Origin: Micromonospora coriariae
GTDB lineage: Bacteria; Actinomycetota; Actinomycetes; Mycobacteriales; Micromonosporaceae
Direction of reading: 5' to 3'
DNA: 64,000 nucleotides
Assembly (NCBI RefSeq): GCF_900091455.1
Contig: NZ_LT607412.1
Location: 5,890,001 to 5,954,000, forward strand
The notes below the pieces were generated by a model that saw nothing but the letters and a program-made list of their open reading frames with translations, was not told the origin of the DNA and did not search any database. The position numbers and the translations under genes are program-made. The first letter of the stretch is position 1; the number at the start of each line of letters is the position of its first letter. Below, piece by piece: positions 51,416 through 60,630 of this stretch.

Positions 51416-52170
51416 GCGGCTACCGGATCGGCCTCGTGGTGCCCAGCTCGAACACCACAATGGAGACCGAGATCCCGGCGATGCTCCGCCGGCGCGAGAC
51501 GGTCGACCCGACGGTCCACTTCACCACCCACGCCAGCCGGGTACGGCTGCACCAGGTGACCCCCGACGAGCTGGCCCGGATGAACCGCGCCGCGGTCCGC
51601 TGCGTCGCCGAGTTGGCCGACGCCCGTTGCGACGTGCTCGCGTACGCCTGCCTGGTGGCGGTGATGTGCGAGGGTCCCGGCGCGCACGAGCGTGCCGAGC
51701 GGCGGTTGGGCCGGGCGGCCGGCCGCGCCGGGCACGGCATGCCGGTGGTGACCAGTGCGGGCGCGCTGGTCAGCGGGCTGCAGGCGCTGGGTGCCCGTCG
51801 GGTGGCGTTGATCGCGCCGTACCTGCCGCCGCTGACCGCGACCGTCGCCGGCTACCTCGCCGGGCACGGTGTGCGGGTGACCGAGGCGGTGAGCCTCAGC
51901 GAGCCGGACAACGTCGCGGTGGGCCGCATCCCCACCCAGCGACTGGTGGAGCTGGCCGACCGGCTGGACGTGACCGACGTGGACGCCGTGGTCCTCTCCG
52001 CCTGTGTGCAGCTGCCGTCGCTGGCCGCGGTACCGCAGGTCGAGGCCCGCGTCGGCCGCCCGGTGCTCACCGCTGCCACCGCCACCGTCCACCAACTGCT
52101 CACCGGCCTGGGCGTCGAGCCGTACGTGCCGAACGCCGGCCGGCTGCTGGCCGGGGCGATGCCGCGCTGA
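51412..52170 (+). CDS. Maleate isomerase/Asp-Glu racemase superfamily protein
   Basis: The 252-residue protein begins YRIGLVVPSSNTTMETEIPA, typical of maleate isomerase and arylmalonate decarboxylase. Both catalytic cysteines are present, in VLAYACLVAVM (about residue 82) and VVLSACVQLPSL (about residue 200). It should isomerise or racemise a small dicarboxylate. GTG 51412 is overlapped by the preceding gene's stop (GTGA). Confidence 0.9.
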   Translation: MSGYRIGLVVPSSNTTMETEIPAMLRRRETVDPTVHFTTHASRVRLHQVTPDELARMNRAAVRCVAELADARCDVLAYACLVAVMCEGPGAHERAERRLGRAAGRAGHGMPVVTSAGALVSGLQALGARRVALIAPYLPPLTATVAGYLAGHGVRVTEAVSLSEPDNVAVGRIPTQRLVELADRLDVTDVDAVVLSACVQLPSLAAVPQVEARVGRPVLTAATATVHQLLTGLGVEPYVPNAGRLLAGAMPR

Positions 52171-52198
52171 CCGGAGGCGCCACCATTCGCCCACCGGT

Positions 52199-53395
52199 TC
52201 AGTGCGGCGGGACGGGGGCCTCCGGCGGTTTGCCGCGGCTGCGCCGGAAATCCGCGTACGCCACGCCGGCCAGCACCAGCATGGCGCCCAGGGAGGCGAA
52301 GACCGGCGCGAGGAACAACGCCGCTGGCGCGATCGTCAGCAGTGCCAGCAGGCCGCCCGGGCGGGACAGCGACACCCGGCTGAACACCTCGTACTCGAAG
52401 GAGGCCCGGCCGGCCAGGAACAGCGCCGGACCGCCGATGATCACCGCCAGCCAGGCCGGCGGCGTGCGCCCGGTCGGCTCGTGCAGCACCAGGTGGAACC
52501 CGGAGGCGGTGGTCACCACCCCGGCGACCATCAGCAGGTGGGTGTAGGGGGCGGTGAACAGGAACTTGCTCGGCTCCCTGGACGCCTGGATGGCCACCGG
52601 CAGCAGCTCGCCGGACTTGTGCACGTAGATCCGCCAGAGCAGCAGGGTGGTCAGGAACGCCACCCCGAACGCCCCGAGGTTCTCCGCCTCGGAGTGCGCC
52701 AGGCTGAACATGGTGCCGATGGTCAGGATGGCGTCGCCGAGAGCGATGATGAAGAACTGCTGGTAACGCTCGGAGAGGTGCTCCGCCGTGACGTTGCGCT
52801 GCTGCGTCGGCACGACTCCCAGGCCGGGCACCGGGTACGCGAGCCGGAAACCGCTGTAGTCGATGGCGAGCGCGACGGCCCAGCAGATGATCCGGGCGTT
52901 GTCGCTGACGTACCCGCCGATGATCCACGGGATCGCCGACACGGCGAACCAGACGAAGATCCGCGCGGCGCGACGCTGGGTCTGCGGTTCGTGGCGCACG
53001 ATCGGCATCAGGAACAGTCCACGGCCGAGGTGGATCGCCACGTAGGTGACGGCGAAGACCAGCCCCCGGGCGCCGAACGCCTCCGGGACCGAGGTGGTCA
53101 TCAGCAGCGCGCCGAACATCACAGCGATGATCAGCAACTTGATCTCGTTGCGTTCCGGGTCGTACATGTCGGTGACCAGGGTGGTGATCGCCCAGGTCCA
53201 CCAGACGGCGGACAGCAGGATCAGCGCCTCCGCCGCCCGGTGCCAGTCGAGACCGACAACCAGGGCCCGGGAGATGAGCGCGAGCGCGACCACGTACACC
53301 AGGTCGAAGAAGAGTTCGAGCAGCGTCACCCGGCGGGGGGCCTCCGGGTCGCGCACCGGGGGGCGGGACCCCGGCTCCGGCGCGGCGAAGTGCAC
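52199..53395 (-). CDS. LtrA family (low temperature requirement) membrane protein
   Basis: This 398-residue membrane protein starts at GTG 53395 after CAGGAG. LLELFFDLVYVVALALISRA is the LtrA N-terminal signature, followed by about ten helices including HLSERYQQFFIIALGDAI, where most members have the motif ERxxLFxIIALGE. The function of LtrA proteins is unclear. It converges on the maleate-isomerase-like gene. A longer frame to 53692 exists but lies over an intergenic hairpin. Confidence 0.92.
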   Translation of the reverse strand: MHFAAPEPGSRPPVRDPEAPRRVTLLELFFDLVYVVALALISRALVVGLDWHRAAEALILLSAVWWTWAITTLVTDMYDPERNEIKLLIIAVMFGALLMTTSVPEAFGARGLVFAVTYVAIHLGRGLFLMPIVRHEPQTQRRAARIFVWFAVSAIPWIIGGYVSDNARIICWAVALAIDYSGFRLAYPVPGLGVVPTQQRNVTAEHLSERYQQFFIIALGDAILTIGTMFSLAHSEAENLGAFGVAFLTTLLLWRIYVHKSGELLPVAIQASREPSKFLFTAPYTHLLMVAGVVTTASGFHLVLHEPTGRTPPAWLAVIIGGPALFLAGRASFEYEVFSRVSLSRPGGLLALLTIAPAALFLAPVFASLGAMLVLAGVAYADFRRSRGKPPEAPVPPH

Positions 53396-53534
53396 GGGTT
53401 GCTCCTGCGGTGCCGTCGACGTGGCGGGCCGTCCGGCCCATCGTGACCGACGGTAGCGAGCAGCCGACGACGCTACCTTCCGGTTGCGCGGTCTTCCCCC
53501 GACCGGGGTGATCGACCCGGTGCAGGCCAAACGG

Positions 53535-53581
53535 CCGGGCCCCGGCCGGCCGCCCTCGCAGGACGGCCAGCCGGGGCCCGG
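53535..53581 (-). terminator. Terminator after the helix-hairpin-helix gene
   Basis: CCGGGCCCCGGC (53535-53546) and GCCGGGGCCCGG (53570-53581) pair perfectly, with a further inner stem. It lies just past the minus-strand stop at 53592, and TTT follows on that strand. Confidence 0.75.
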
Positions 53582-53591
53582 TCTTCCGTCG

Positions 53592-54620
53592 TCAGCCCTG
53601 GGCGTCGCCCGGCAGCACGGCGGCCATCTCGTCACCGGCGCCGGCCAGCACCCGGGCCTGCTGGGGCCAGCTTGCCAGCCCCGGCGCGGCACGCAGGCCG
53701 GCGGCCCGGATCAGGTCGCGCAGCGCAGGCTCGTCCAGCTCGCCGAGCTGGCCGTAGGTGCGCACTCCGGCGGCCTGCAGCGCGGCCGCCATCTTCGGCC
53801 CGACGCCCTGGATCCGGCGAAAGTCGTCGGCCGGGCCCCCCGGGTCGGTGTCGGCGTCGCTCGGCGCGGTGTCGGCCACCGGGCGGACCGGCGGGGTGGC
53901 GGTGGCGGTCGGCCGGACCGGCGGCGTGGCCCGCACCGGCTTCGCGTCGGCGCCCGCCGGCGCGGCGACCACCGGCGCCTCCGCCGACGTCGTGTCGACC
54001 ACCGCGTCCTCAGCCGGCGTCGGTTCGGCCGGCGTCGTCTCGGCCGGTGTGGCCTCGGCGGCGGTGGCTTCGGTCGGCACGGTGTCAGTGTGCGGTGCGT
54101 CGGTGGCGCTGACGTCGTCCCCCGGCTGGCGGGGGGCGATCACCGTGGCCGGGGCCGACTGCTCCGCGACCGCGACCGCGACCGGTTCCGGCTCTGCGGT
54201 CGGCTCGGGCCGGAGGTCGGCCGCGTCGGCCCGCTCGGCGGCGGGGCTGGCCGGCGGGGCGTCGGTCAGCGCCATGTCGGCCGGATCGGTGGTGCTCGGG
54301 GCATCGGCCGGGGCGGGGCCGTCCGGCGTGGCGTCGGTGCTCACCGCGGCCGGCGCGCTGACCGTGTCCACCGGGGCCGGCTCGTCGGCGACCGCAGCCG
54401 GCGCCGGGTCGACGGTCGCCGCCGGCCGGGCATCGTCGATGGTGGCAGCCGGGGCCGGCGCGGCGACCACGGCCAGGCCAGCGACGGGGTCGCCGTCCAC
54501 GATCGACGGACCCTGCCCGCTGACCCGTACGCCCTGCCGGCCGCGCAGCAACCACCCGGCGGCCAGGCCCAGCAACAGTGCCAGTACCACTATCAGCGAG
54601 TGTCCGATAGACCACTCCAC
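53592..54620 (-). CDS. Membrane-anchored protein with C-terminal helix-hairpin-helix domain
   Basis: The 342-residue protein starts at GTG 54620 after AGAGGGAGG. One N-terminal transmembrane helix (SLIVVLALLLGLAAGWLLRG) is followed by about 240 residues of Ala/Pro/Thr/Asp/Glu-rich low-complexity linker with TPAE-type repeats. The C-terminal 60 residues, DFRRIQGVGPKMAAALQAAG to GLASWPQQARVL, form a helix-hairpin-helix (nucleic-acid binding) pair. It may tether DNA to the membrane; this is inference from domain order. Confidence 0.85.
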   Translation of the reverse strand: MEWSIGHSLIVVLALLLGLAAGWLLRGRQGVRVSGQGPSIVDGDPVAGLAVVAAPAPAATIDDARPAATVDPAPAAVADEPAPVDTVSAPAAVSTDATPDGPAPADAPSTTDPADMALTDAPPASPAAERADAADLRPEPTAEPEPVAVAVAEQSAPATVIAPRQPGDDVSATDAPHTDTVPTEATAAEATPAETTPAEPTPAEDAVVDTTSAEAPVVAAPAGADAKPVRATPPVRPTATATPPVRPVADTAPSDADTDPGGPADDFRRIQGVGPKMAAALQAAGVRTYGQLGELDEPALRDLIRAAGLRAAPGLASWPQQARVLAGAGDEMAAVLPGDAQG

Positions 54621-54789
54621 GGCGAACCTCCCTCTCACCTCGTCGGAAAAGTCACGAGAAAAACTCGCCGCAGCTTTGCACATGCGCGTTGACGACGACA
54701 GGGAGGCTCGGTCGGGGGTGGTGCGGGTGGGACGGTCTCTGCGCCGGGTGCCCGGCGAGTGACACAGTGTCGCGGCGGACACGACGGAT

Positions 54790-54819
54790 CCGGGCCCGGC
54801 GTTCCGATGCCGGGCCCGG
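54790..54819 (-). terminator. Terminator of the monooxygenase operon
   Basis: CCGGGCCCGGC and GCCGGGCCCGG form an 11-base-pair perfect stem with an 8-base loop, 12 bases past the minus-strand stop at 54832. Confidence 0.75.
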
Positions 54820-54831
54820 GGAAATTTGCGA

Positions 54832-56181
54832 TCAGTCCTGGTCGCCCTCGTAGGTGTGGAAGTCGTCGACGAACCGGCGACGCAGCGGTGGTACCCGGCT
54901 GGTCACACCGAAGTAGCCGCGCGCGCCGAGCAGCGCCAGCCGACCCACCACCGGCCGGTACATCCGGTCGTCGCCGTTTGTGCCGCTACGGTTCAGCGAC
55001 TCGCTGACCCGCGCGAAGCCGTACGGCACCATCGCCGCCTCGTAGTCGGCCACCGCCTGCAGCAGCGTCTTGTCGCCGGCGACGGCGCGGGTCAGCTGCT
55101 GGCAGAGCAGCCGGGCGTCGCGCAGCGCGGTGTTCGCGCCCACCCCGCGACCCGGTGTCATGGTGTGGATGGCGTCGCCGAGCAGGGTGACAGTGCTGCT
55201 CTTCCACGGCGGTACCGGCTCGGACGTCGCGACCTTGATCGGCAGGGCGCTGTCCGGATCACCGCGGGTCAACAGCTCGCGCAGGTGCGGATGCCAGTTC
55301 GGAGTGAGATCCAGGGCCACCCGTACCAGGTCCTCGCCGCGGCGCTGCATGACGTCGGCCGGGAACCGGCGGGCGGCGCTCCAGATGATCAGGTTGATGT
55401 TGTCGGTGGTGGTGTCGTGGGCGAGGCCCGGCCAGCTCCGCAGCAGCGCGGCGTCGGCGTCGTCGACGCCGGGCTTGATCGCCCGTTCGGCGTCCCACTT
55501 GAACTCCATCACGTGCAGTACGCCCATCGTTCCGCCGGCGCCGAAGATCAGCGAGATGCCCTGACGCACCCGCTCCGGTACGAGGTCACGGGTCTGCGCG
55601 GTCAGCGGGATCCGGGTGGCGATGTTTATGGTGCCGGCGTCCCGGGTGACCGCGTGCGGCAGGTACTGGCGGCGCACCGCCGAGTGCGTGCCGTCCGCCG
55701 CCACCAGCAGGTCGCCGGTGGCGCTGCTCCCGTCGGCGAAGTACGCGGTGACCGTCCCGTCGTCGCGCTGCTCGTACCCGACGAAGGTCTTGTCGAAGTG
55801 CACCACGTCGTTCAGGCCGGTCAACAGCACCTGGCGCAGCACCATCCGGGCCACCGAGTGCTCGGTGTGCACCGGATCGGCGTCCGGTCGCAGCTCGAAC
55901 GAGGCCGTCTGGCGCAGCCGCTGGGTGACCACGTTGAAGTAGCGCGGCGGCCGGGCGCAGGTGGCCAGGAAGGTGGCGAACAGCTCCGGTGGCAGGCACT
56001 CCCGCAACGCCCGGCTGCCGGTCGGGCCGATGCCCACCCGGTAGCCGAGCAGTCCCTCGGCGCGGTGGCGGTGTCGCTCGTAGACGGCGACGCTGATCCC
56101 GGCGCGGCGCAGCCCGTGTGCCAGGCACAGCCCGCCGGTGCCGGCGCCGATGATCAGAACGTGCGGTGGCGGCGCGGACAC
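54832..56181 (-). CDS. FAD-dependent aromatic monooxygenase
   Basis: This 449-residue flavoprotein begins HVLIIGAGTGGLCLAHGLRR (FAD-binding GxGxxG) and has DGTHSAVRRQYLP and GDAIHTMTPGRGVGANTALR, the PHBH-family motifs that hold the flavin. Polyketide tailoring enzymes of this class hydroxylate aromatic rings. It lies 13 bases after a TcmI-type cyclase gene, at the end of an operon led by the SARP gene, so it probably works on the aromatic product of this cluster. Confidence 0.92.
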   Translation of the reverse strand: MSAPPPHVLIIGAGTGGLCLAHGLRRAGISVAVYERHRHRAEGLLGYRVGIGPTGSRALRECLPPELFATFLATCARPPRYFNVVTQRLRQTASFELRPDADPVHTEHSVARMVLRQVLLTGLNDVVHFDKTFVGYEQRDDGTVTAYFADGSSATGDLLVAADGTHSAVRRQYLPHAVTRDAGTINIATRIPLTAQTRDLVPERVRQGISLIFGAGGTMGVLHVMEFKWDAERAIKPGVDDADAALLRSWPGLAHDTTTDNINLIIWSAARRFPADVMQRRGEDLVRVALDLTPNWHPHLRELLTRGDPDSALPIKVATSEPVPPWKSSTVTLLGDAIHTMTPGRGVGANTALRDARLLCQQLTRAVAGDKTLLQAVADYEAAMVPYGFARVSESLNRSGTNGDDRMYRPVVGRLALLGARGYFGVTSRVPPLRRRFVDDFHTYEGDQD

Positions 56182-56194
56182 GTCGGCCGTCCGC

Positions 56195-56542
56195 TCAGCC
56201 GGCCGGGTGCGCCGCGGGGGCCTCGGCGGCGTCCCAGCGGTAGAAGCAACCGGCGATGGCGTCCCGGGGCGAGCGCCAGGTCGGCAGGTACGGCGAGGTG
56301 TGCGCGGAGAGCCGCTCGTTGACCTGCCGGAAGAGCGGGTGGTTCCGGGCGGCCGCGAGGGCGTCCGGGTCGACGTCCGAGGTCTCCATCACGTGGACGT
56401 ACAGGTCGTGCAGGCAGTACAGGGACCGGTGCGTGACGCCGGTCAGGCCGGGCAGTTCGGTGGCGTCGGACTCGGCGAAGATCTGCGCGACCCGCCCCTC
56501 CGCGCCCGGGATGATCCGGCTGACGATCAGTAGACGACTCAT
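56195..56542 (-). CDS. TcmI-family polyketide cyclase, copy 1
   Basis: The 115-residue protein starts at ATG 56542 after [48 protein letters not shown] and [17 protein letters not shown] match the TcmI-type cyclases that close the last ring of aromatic polyketides. It is very similar to the second copy at 57878, suggesting duplication. Confidence 0.93.
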   Translation of the reverse strand: MSRLLIVSRIIPGAEGRVAQIFAESDATELPGLTGVTHRSLYCLHDLYVHVMETSDVDPDALAAARNHPLFRQVNERLSAHTSPYLPTWRSPRDAIAGCFYRWDAAEAPAAHPAG

Positions 56543-56634
56543 GGGACCCCTTCCGCCGGTGGCTTCCCCGACCCTGAGGCCGGCGGCCACTGCTCCTGTC
56601 TGTCCACCGTGCCGCAGTGCCTGTCACGTCACCG

Positions 56635-57429
56635 TCACGTGCGCCGGCCGGCCGGTGACGGGCGGACGGCGCCCTCCCGGCTGGCCTCGCGGATCGGGGC
56701 GAGCGTGTCGTCGAGCAGGGCGCTCATCGCGGGGCTGGGCTCCAGGCGCAGCTCCCGGCGCAGCAGGTCGCGGTAGACGTAGAAGGCGTGTACGGCCTCG
56801 AAGGCGTTGCCCTCGGCGAGGTGGATGCGCACCACCAGCCGGTGTGGCGTCTCGCGCAGCGGCTCGGCGGCCATCGCCTCCAGCGCGGCTTCCAGCGCCT
56901 CACCGTGCCGCCCCGCGGCGAGGTGCTGCCCGGCGACCTGTTCGAGCATGTGCAGGCGCAGTTGGCGCAGCCGTTCCCGGTCCAGCAGCACCCAGTCGTC
57001 GTACCAGCCGGGCAGCAGGTCGTGCCGGCCGGCGGCGAGCGCTCCGGCGGCGGTGCGAGGGTCGTCGCCGTCACGGACCCGTGCCGCGGTGCCGACCAGG
57101 TCGTCCACGTCAAGTCGGACCTCCGGTCCGAGTCGTACGGTGTCACCGGTCACGGACATCGGGCAGCACGGGTCCTGCCGGAGCCGCCACAGCGCGGTGC
57201 GCAGCGAGGACAGCGCCCGCTCCTCCGACGCCTCGGGCCAGAGCAGCCCGGCCAGCTGGCTGCGGGTGGCGCCGGGGCGCAGCCCGATCAGCGCGATCAC
57301 CCGTTGCAGCCCGCGCGGCACCACGACCGGCGCCGCGCCGCGTAGCAGCCGGAAACCGCCGAGCAGGTGCAGCGAGACGCAGGTCCCGGGAGAATCTCCG
57401 GCGGTCGGCACGGACGGATCAGCGGCCAC
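56635..57429 (-). CDS. SARP-family transcriptional activator
   Basis: The 264-residue protein has a winged helix at about residues 20-110 (SLHLLGGFRLLRGAAPVVVP, then SSLRTALWRLRQD) and a bacterial transcriptional activation (BTAD) helical domain after it, the standard two-part SARP design. SARPs switch on polyketide clusters. The start chosen is GTG 57429, after AGGGGG; the frame is open to ATG 57600, adding 57 residues with no known counterpart. It is the first gene of the minus-strand operon with TcmI and the monooxygenase. Confidence 0.9.
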   Translation of the reverse strand: MAADPSVPTAGDSPGTCVSLHLLGGFRLLRGAAPVVVPRGLQRVIALIGLRPGATRSQLAGLLWPEASEERALSSLRTALWRLRQDPCCPMSVTGDTVRLGPEVRLDVDDLVGTAARVRDGDDPRTAAGALAAGRHDLLPGWYDDWVLLDRERLRQLRLHMLEQVAGQHLAAGRHGEALEAALEAMAAEPLRETPHRLVVRIHLAEGNAFEAVHAFYVYRDLLRRELRLEPSPAMSALLDDTLAPIREASREGAVRPSPAGRRT

Positions 57430-57877
57430 GGCGGCACCCCCTGCGGAACGCTCGTCCCGACTGTCTGCTGTGTCCCGGATCGGCTGCCCGTGACGCCACT
57501 GTCGACCCCACCGGCAGGGCACGACCACGGCTGTCGGGCGCGGCCTCCGCCCGCCGGAGTCGCCGGGCTGGCCACTGTGAAGATTATCAATAGCGGTCAC
57601 GGTGAGTCAACGCCGCCGTGGACCTTCTATCGGTGACGGTCAACCATGAGATCGGTTCTGAACTGCCCAAACCTACGTTTGACCCGATCGCCGCAGGGCC
57701 GCTGGGCACATAGCTGATACACGGGTCGCGTCAACGCAGCGTCACCATCGAGCGTCGCTGGCCGACCCGACGCGGTGACGCCGCCGTGACGAGGACTGCC
57801 GCATCGTGTCGACAGTCGTCCAGCGCGCCCGGGGCCCACCGGTTGCCGGACCGGACGCTGTGGGGGGAGGCCCAGCC
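57430..57877. promoter_or_regulatory. Divergent control region of the polyketide cluster
   Basis: This 448-base gap separates the SARP operon and the cyclase-carboxylase operon, and is relatively AT-rich from 57570 to 57760. GTCAAC occurs at about 57606, 57638 and 57730, twice as GTCAACGC; such repeats could be SARP sites. No firm promoter hexamers were chosen. Some of it would be coding if the SARP starts at 57600. Confidence 0.45.
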
Positions 57878-58216
57878 ATGGACCGTTCGCTGATCGTCGC
57901 GAAGGTCGTCCCGACCGCCGAGGAGCAGGTCGCCGAGATCTTCGCCGAGTCGGACGCGACGGAGCTGCCGCGACTGGTCGGGGTCCGGCACCGCTCGCTG
58001 TACCGACTGCACGACCTCTACGTGCACCTGCTCGAGACGGAGCGACCGGCGCAGGGAGCGGTGGAGGCCGCCCGTGGCCACCCGGAGTTCGTCCGGGTCA
58101 GCGACCGGCTGCGGCCGTACGTCTCGCCGTACCTGCCGACCTGGCGCTCGCCGCGCGACGCGATGGCTACCTGCTTCTACCGGTTCGACGCCCCGGACGC
58201 CGGGCGGCCGTCGTGA
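57878..58216 (+). CDS. TcmI-family polyketide cyclase, copy 2
   Basis: The 112-residue protein starts at ATG 57878 after GGGGGGAGG. It shares [20 protein letters not shown] and [20 protein letters not shown] with copy 1. It leads the plus-strand operon and overlaps the carboxylase gene (GTGA). Two copies with distinct positions may act at different ring closures. Confidence 0.93.
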   Translation: MDRSLIVAKVVPTAEEQVAEIFAESDATELPRLVGVRHRSLYRLHDLYVHLLETERPAQGAVEAARGHPEFVRVSDRLRPYVSPYLPTWRSPRDAMATCFYRFDAPDAGRPS

Positions 58217-59994
58217 CCGCCACCGCGCCGCGCGAGGAGCAGCTCTGGTCCCGCTGCGCCGGCTGCGCGAGCCTGCTGTACCGCAAACGACTGCGGCGCA
58301 ACCTGGACGTCTGCCCGGAGTGCGGCGCGCATACGCGGCTCGGCGCACCGGACCGCCTGCGCCAGCTTGTCGACCCGGGATCGTTGCGCCCGCTGCCCGA
58401 GCGACTGCCGGAGGAGGACCCCATCGGCTTCGTCGACGTGCTGCCCTACCCGCACCGGCTCACCGCCGCCCGGGCCAGCACCGGGCTGGCCGAGGCGGTC
58501 GTCTGCGGCACCGCCAGCATCGGCGGGCATCCCGTCGTGCTGGCGGTGATGGACTTCCGCTTCCTCGGCGGCAGCCTGGGTTGCGCGGTGGGCGAGCTGA
58601 TCACCCGGGCCGCCGAACGGGCGCTGGACGACCGCGTCCCGCTCATCCTGGTCACCGCCTCGGGCGGCGCGCGGATGCAGGAGGGCGCGCTGTCGCTGAT
58701 GCAGATGGCCACGGTCAGCCAGGCGATCGCCGCGCTGCGCGAGGCGGGCCTGCTCACCGTCAGCGTGCTCACCGACCCGACCTACGGCGGGGTGGCGGCG
58801 TCGTTCGCCACCAACACCGACCTGGTGCTCGCCGAGAGCGGCGCCCGGATGGGCTTCGCCGGTCCGCGGGTGATCCGCCAGGTCACCGGCCGGGCGTTGC
58901 CCGAGGGCTTCCAGACCGCCGACTTCCTGCTCCGGCACGGTCAGGTGGACATGGTGGTACAGCGTCGATCGCTGCGTGGACGGCTGACGGCGCTGCTCGC
59001 CGCCACCCAGGCCGGCCGGTCGGCCCGCGCGCCCGTACCCCGGCAGGAGCCGGCGTCGCGTCGCGAGCGCCTGTCCGCCGACGGCCGGGCGCCGGCGCTG
59101 TCCGCACCTGCCGACCGGGGCCCGCAGGCTGAGAGTCCGGCCGCCCCGACGTCCGGCGACCGTCCGGGTCGGGTGGCCCGCGACCCGTGGGACACGGTGC
59201 GGGTGGCCCGCCATCCCGGTCGACCGACCACTCTGGACTACCTCGACTCCGTGTTCGACGGCTTCGTGGAGCTGCACGGCGACCGGCTCGGCGGTGACTG
59301 CCCGGCCGTCGTCGGCGGCATGGCCCGGCTGGAGGGCCGGCACGTCATGGTGATCGGCCACCAGAAGGGGCACACCACCGCCGAGCTGGTCGCCCGCAAC
59401 TTCGGCATGGCCAGCCCCGCCGGGCACCGCAAGGCGCTGCGGCTGATGCGCCTCGCCGCCCGGCTCGGCCTGCCGGTGGTCACCCTCGTCGACACCCCCG
59501 GCGCCGACCCCGGGGTGAGTGCCGAGGAGCAGGGCCAGGCGGCGGCCATCGCGGAGAACATCCTCACCCTCACCGTGCTGCCCACCCCGGTGCTTGCGGT
59601 GATCACCGGCGAGGGCGGCAGTGGCGGCGCGCTGGCGCTGGCGGTCGCTGACCGGGTGCTGATGCTGCAGCACGCCGTCTACTCGGTGATCAGTCCGGAG
59701 GGCTGCGCCGCGATCCTCTGGCCGGACCGGTCCGCGGCGCCGCAGGCGGCCCGCGCGCTGCGGTTGACCGCACCCGACCTGTGCCGGCTCGGGGTGGTCG
59801 ACGAGATCGTTCCCGAGCCGGCGGCGGCCGCGCACGACAACCCGGCGGAGACCGCCCGGCGGCTGCGCGCCGCGTTGCTGGCCAACCTGCTGCCACTGCT
59901 GGACGTACCGCCCGCGATGCTGGTCCGTCTCCGCCGGCAACGGTTCCGTCGGTTCGGCGCCGCGCGCGCCGGTGCGCGGGCGGGTGCCCGGTGA
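58213..59994 (+). CDS. Acetyl-CoA carboxylase carboxyltransferase, fused beta-alpha subunits
   Basis: This 593-residue protein joins the two carboxyltransferase subunits. The N-terminal half (AccD-like) has a zinc ribbon, CAGC near 15-18 and CPEC near 35-38, and [20 protein letters not shown]. The C-terminal half (AccA-like, from about residue 330) has [20 protein letters not shown] and [17 protein letters not shown] low-complexity linker joins them. It supplies malonyl-CoA, here presumably for the neighbouring polyketide synthase. Confidence 0.92.
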   Translation: MTATAPREEQLWSRCAGCASLLYRKRLRRNLDVCPECGAHTRLGAPDRLRQLVDPGSLRPLPERLPEEDPIGFVDVLPYPHRLTAARASTGLAEAVVCGTASIGGHPVVLAVMDFRFLGGSLGCAVGELITRAAERALDDRVPLILVTASGGARMQEGALSLMQMATVSQAIAALREAGLLTVSVLTDPTYGGVAASFATNTDLVLAESGARMGFAGPRVIRQVTGRALPEGFQTADFLLRHGQVDMVVQRRSLRGRLTALLAATQAGRSARAPVPRQEPASRRERLSADGRAPALSAPADRGPQAESPAAPTSGDRPGRVARDPWDTVRVARHPGRPTTLDYLDSVFDGFVELHGDRLGGDCPAVVGGMARLEGRHVMVIGHQKGHTTAELVARNFGMASPAGHRKALRLMRLAARLGLPVVTLVDTPGADPGVSAEEQGQAAAIAENILTLTVLPTPVLAVITGEGGSGGALALAVADRVLMLQHAVYSVISPEGCAAILWPDRSAAPQAARALRLTAPDLCRLGVVDEIVPEPAAAAHDNPAETARRLRAALLANLLPLLDVPPAMLVRLRRQRFRRFGAARAGARAGAR

Positions 59995-60611
59995 CCGCCG
60001 AGCCCGCCGACGACAGTCGACCCACCGGGCACGACGGTGCGTGCCTCGACCCCGGCCAGTCCAACGGCCACGGCGGCGTCCGCCTCGACGCGGACCGCCC
60101 GCCGGACGGGAGCCGGCCCGACGACGCCGGTGCGGGCGACGAGGAGGTGCTGGCCGGGCTGCGCCGGCAGGCACGGCAGTTGATCACCGAGCTGACCGGC
60201 CCGGTGCGCCGGATCCGGCTGCGCAGCGGGCCGACGGTGCTGGAGGTGGAGTGGCACCCCGGCGAGGCGGTGCGACCGGACGTACCGCCGCGGCCGGACG
60301 AGGCGGTGGCCGCACCGCCGGCCGCGCCGGTGCCCGGCCCGCCGGCGCTGATCCGGCCGCCGGTGCCCGGGCACGCCGCGGTGCGGGCGCCGATCGTCGG
60401 CACCTTCTACCGGGCCCCGGAACCCGGTGCGGCGCCGTTCGTCGCGGTGGGCGACCTGGTCCGCCCGGGTCAGCCGGTCGCCATCGTCGAGGCGATGAAG
60501 CTGATGAACGAGGTGGCCGCCGACCGCGCCGGTCGGGTCGTCGCGATCCTCGTCGAGGACGGCCAGCCGGTGGAGTACGACCAGCCGCTGGTCGAGCTGG
60601 ATCCGGCGTGA
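59991..60611 (+). CDS. accB: Biotin carboxyl carrier protein
   Basis: The 206-residue protein has a disordered N-terminal third, a helical stretch, and a C-terminal biotinyl domain with the motif [10 protein letters not shown] (biotinylated Lys) and [20 protein letters not shown]. It carries CO2 between biotin carboxylase and the carboxyltransferase. GTG 59991 overlaps the preceding stop by four bases. It is longer than E. coli AccB because of the N-terminal tail. Confidence 0.93.
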   Translation: MTAEPADDSRPTGHDGACLDPGQSNGHGGVRLDADRPPDGSRPDDAGAGDEEVLAGLRRQARQLITELTGPVRRIRLRSGPTVLEVEWHPGEAVRPDVPPRPDEAVAAPPAAPVPGPPALIRPPVPGHAAVRAPIVGTFYRAPEPGAAPFVAVGDLVRPGQPVAIVEAMKLMNEVAADRAGRVVAILVEDGQPVEYDQPLVELDPA

Positions 60612-60630
60612 CGGCGCGGGTGGGTGAGCG

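Noticed and set aside
53396..53692. N-terminal extension of LtrA
   Set aside because: It crosses the terminator hairpin of the neighbouring gene, and GTG 53395 has an AGGAG site and gives the family's usual start.
57679..57716. TTGACC and TAGCTG as a promoter for the cyclase operon
   Set aside because: The spacing of 26 bases is too long for a sigma-70-type promoter.
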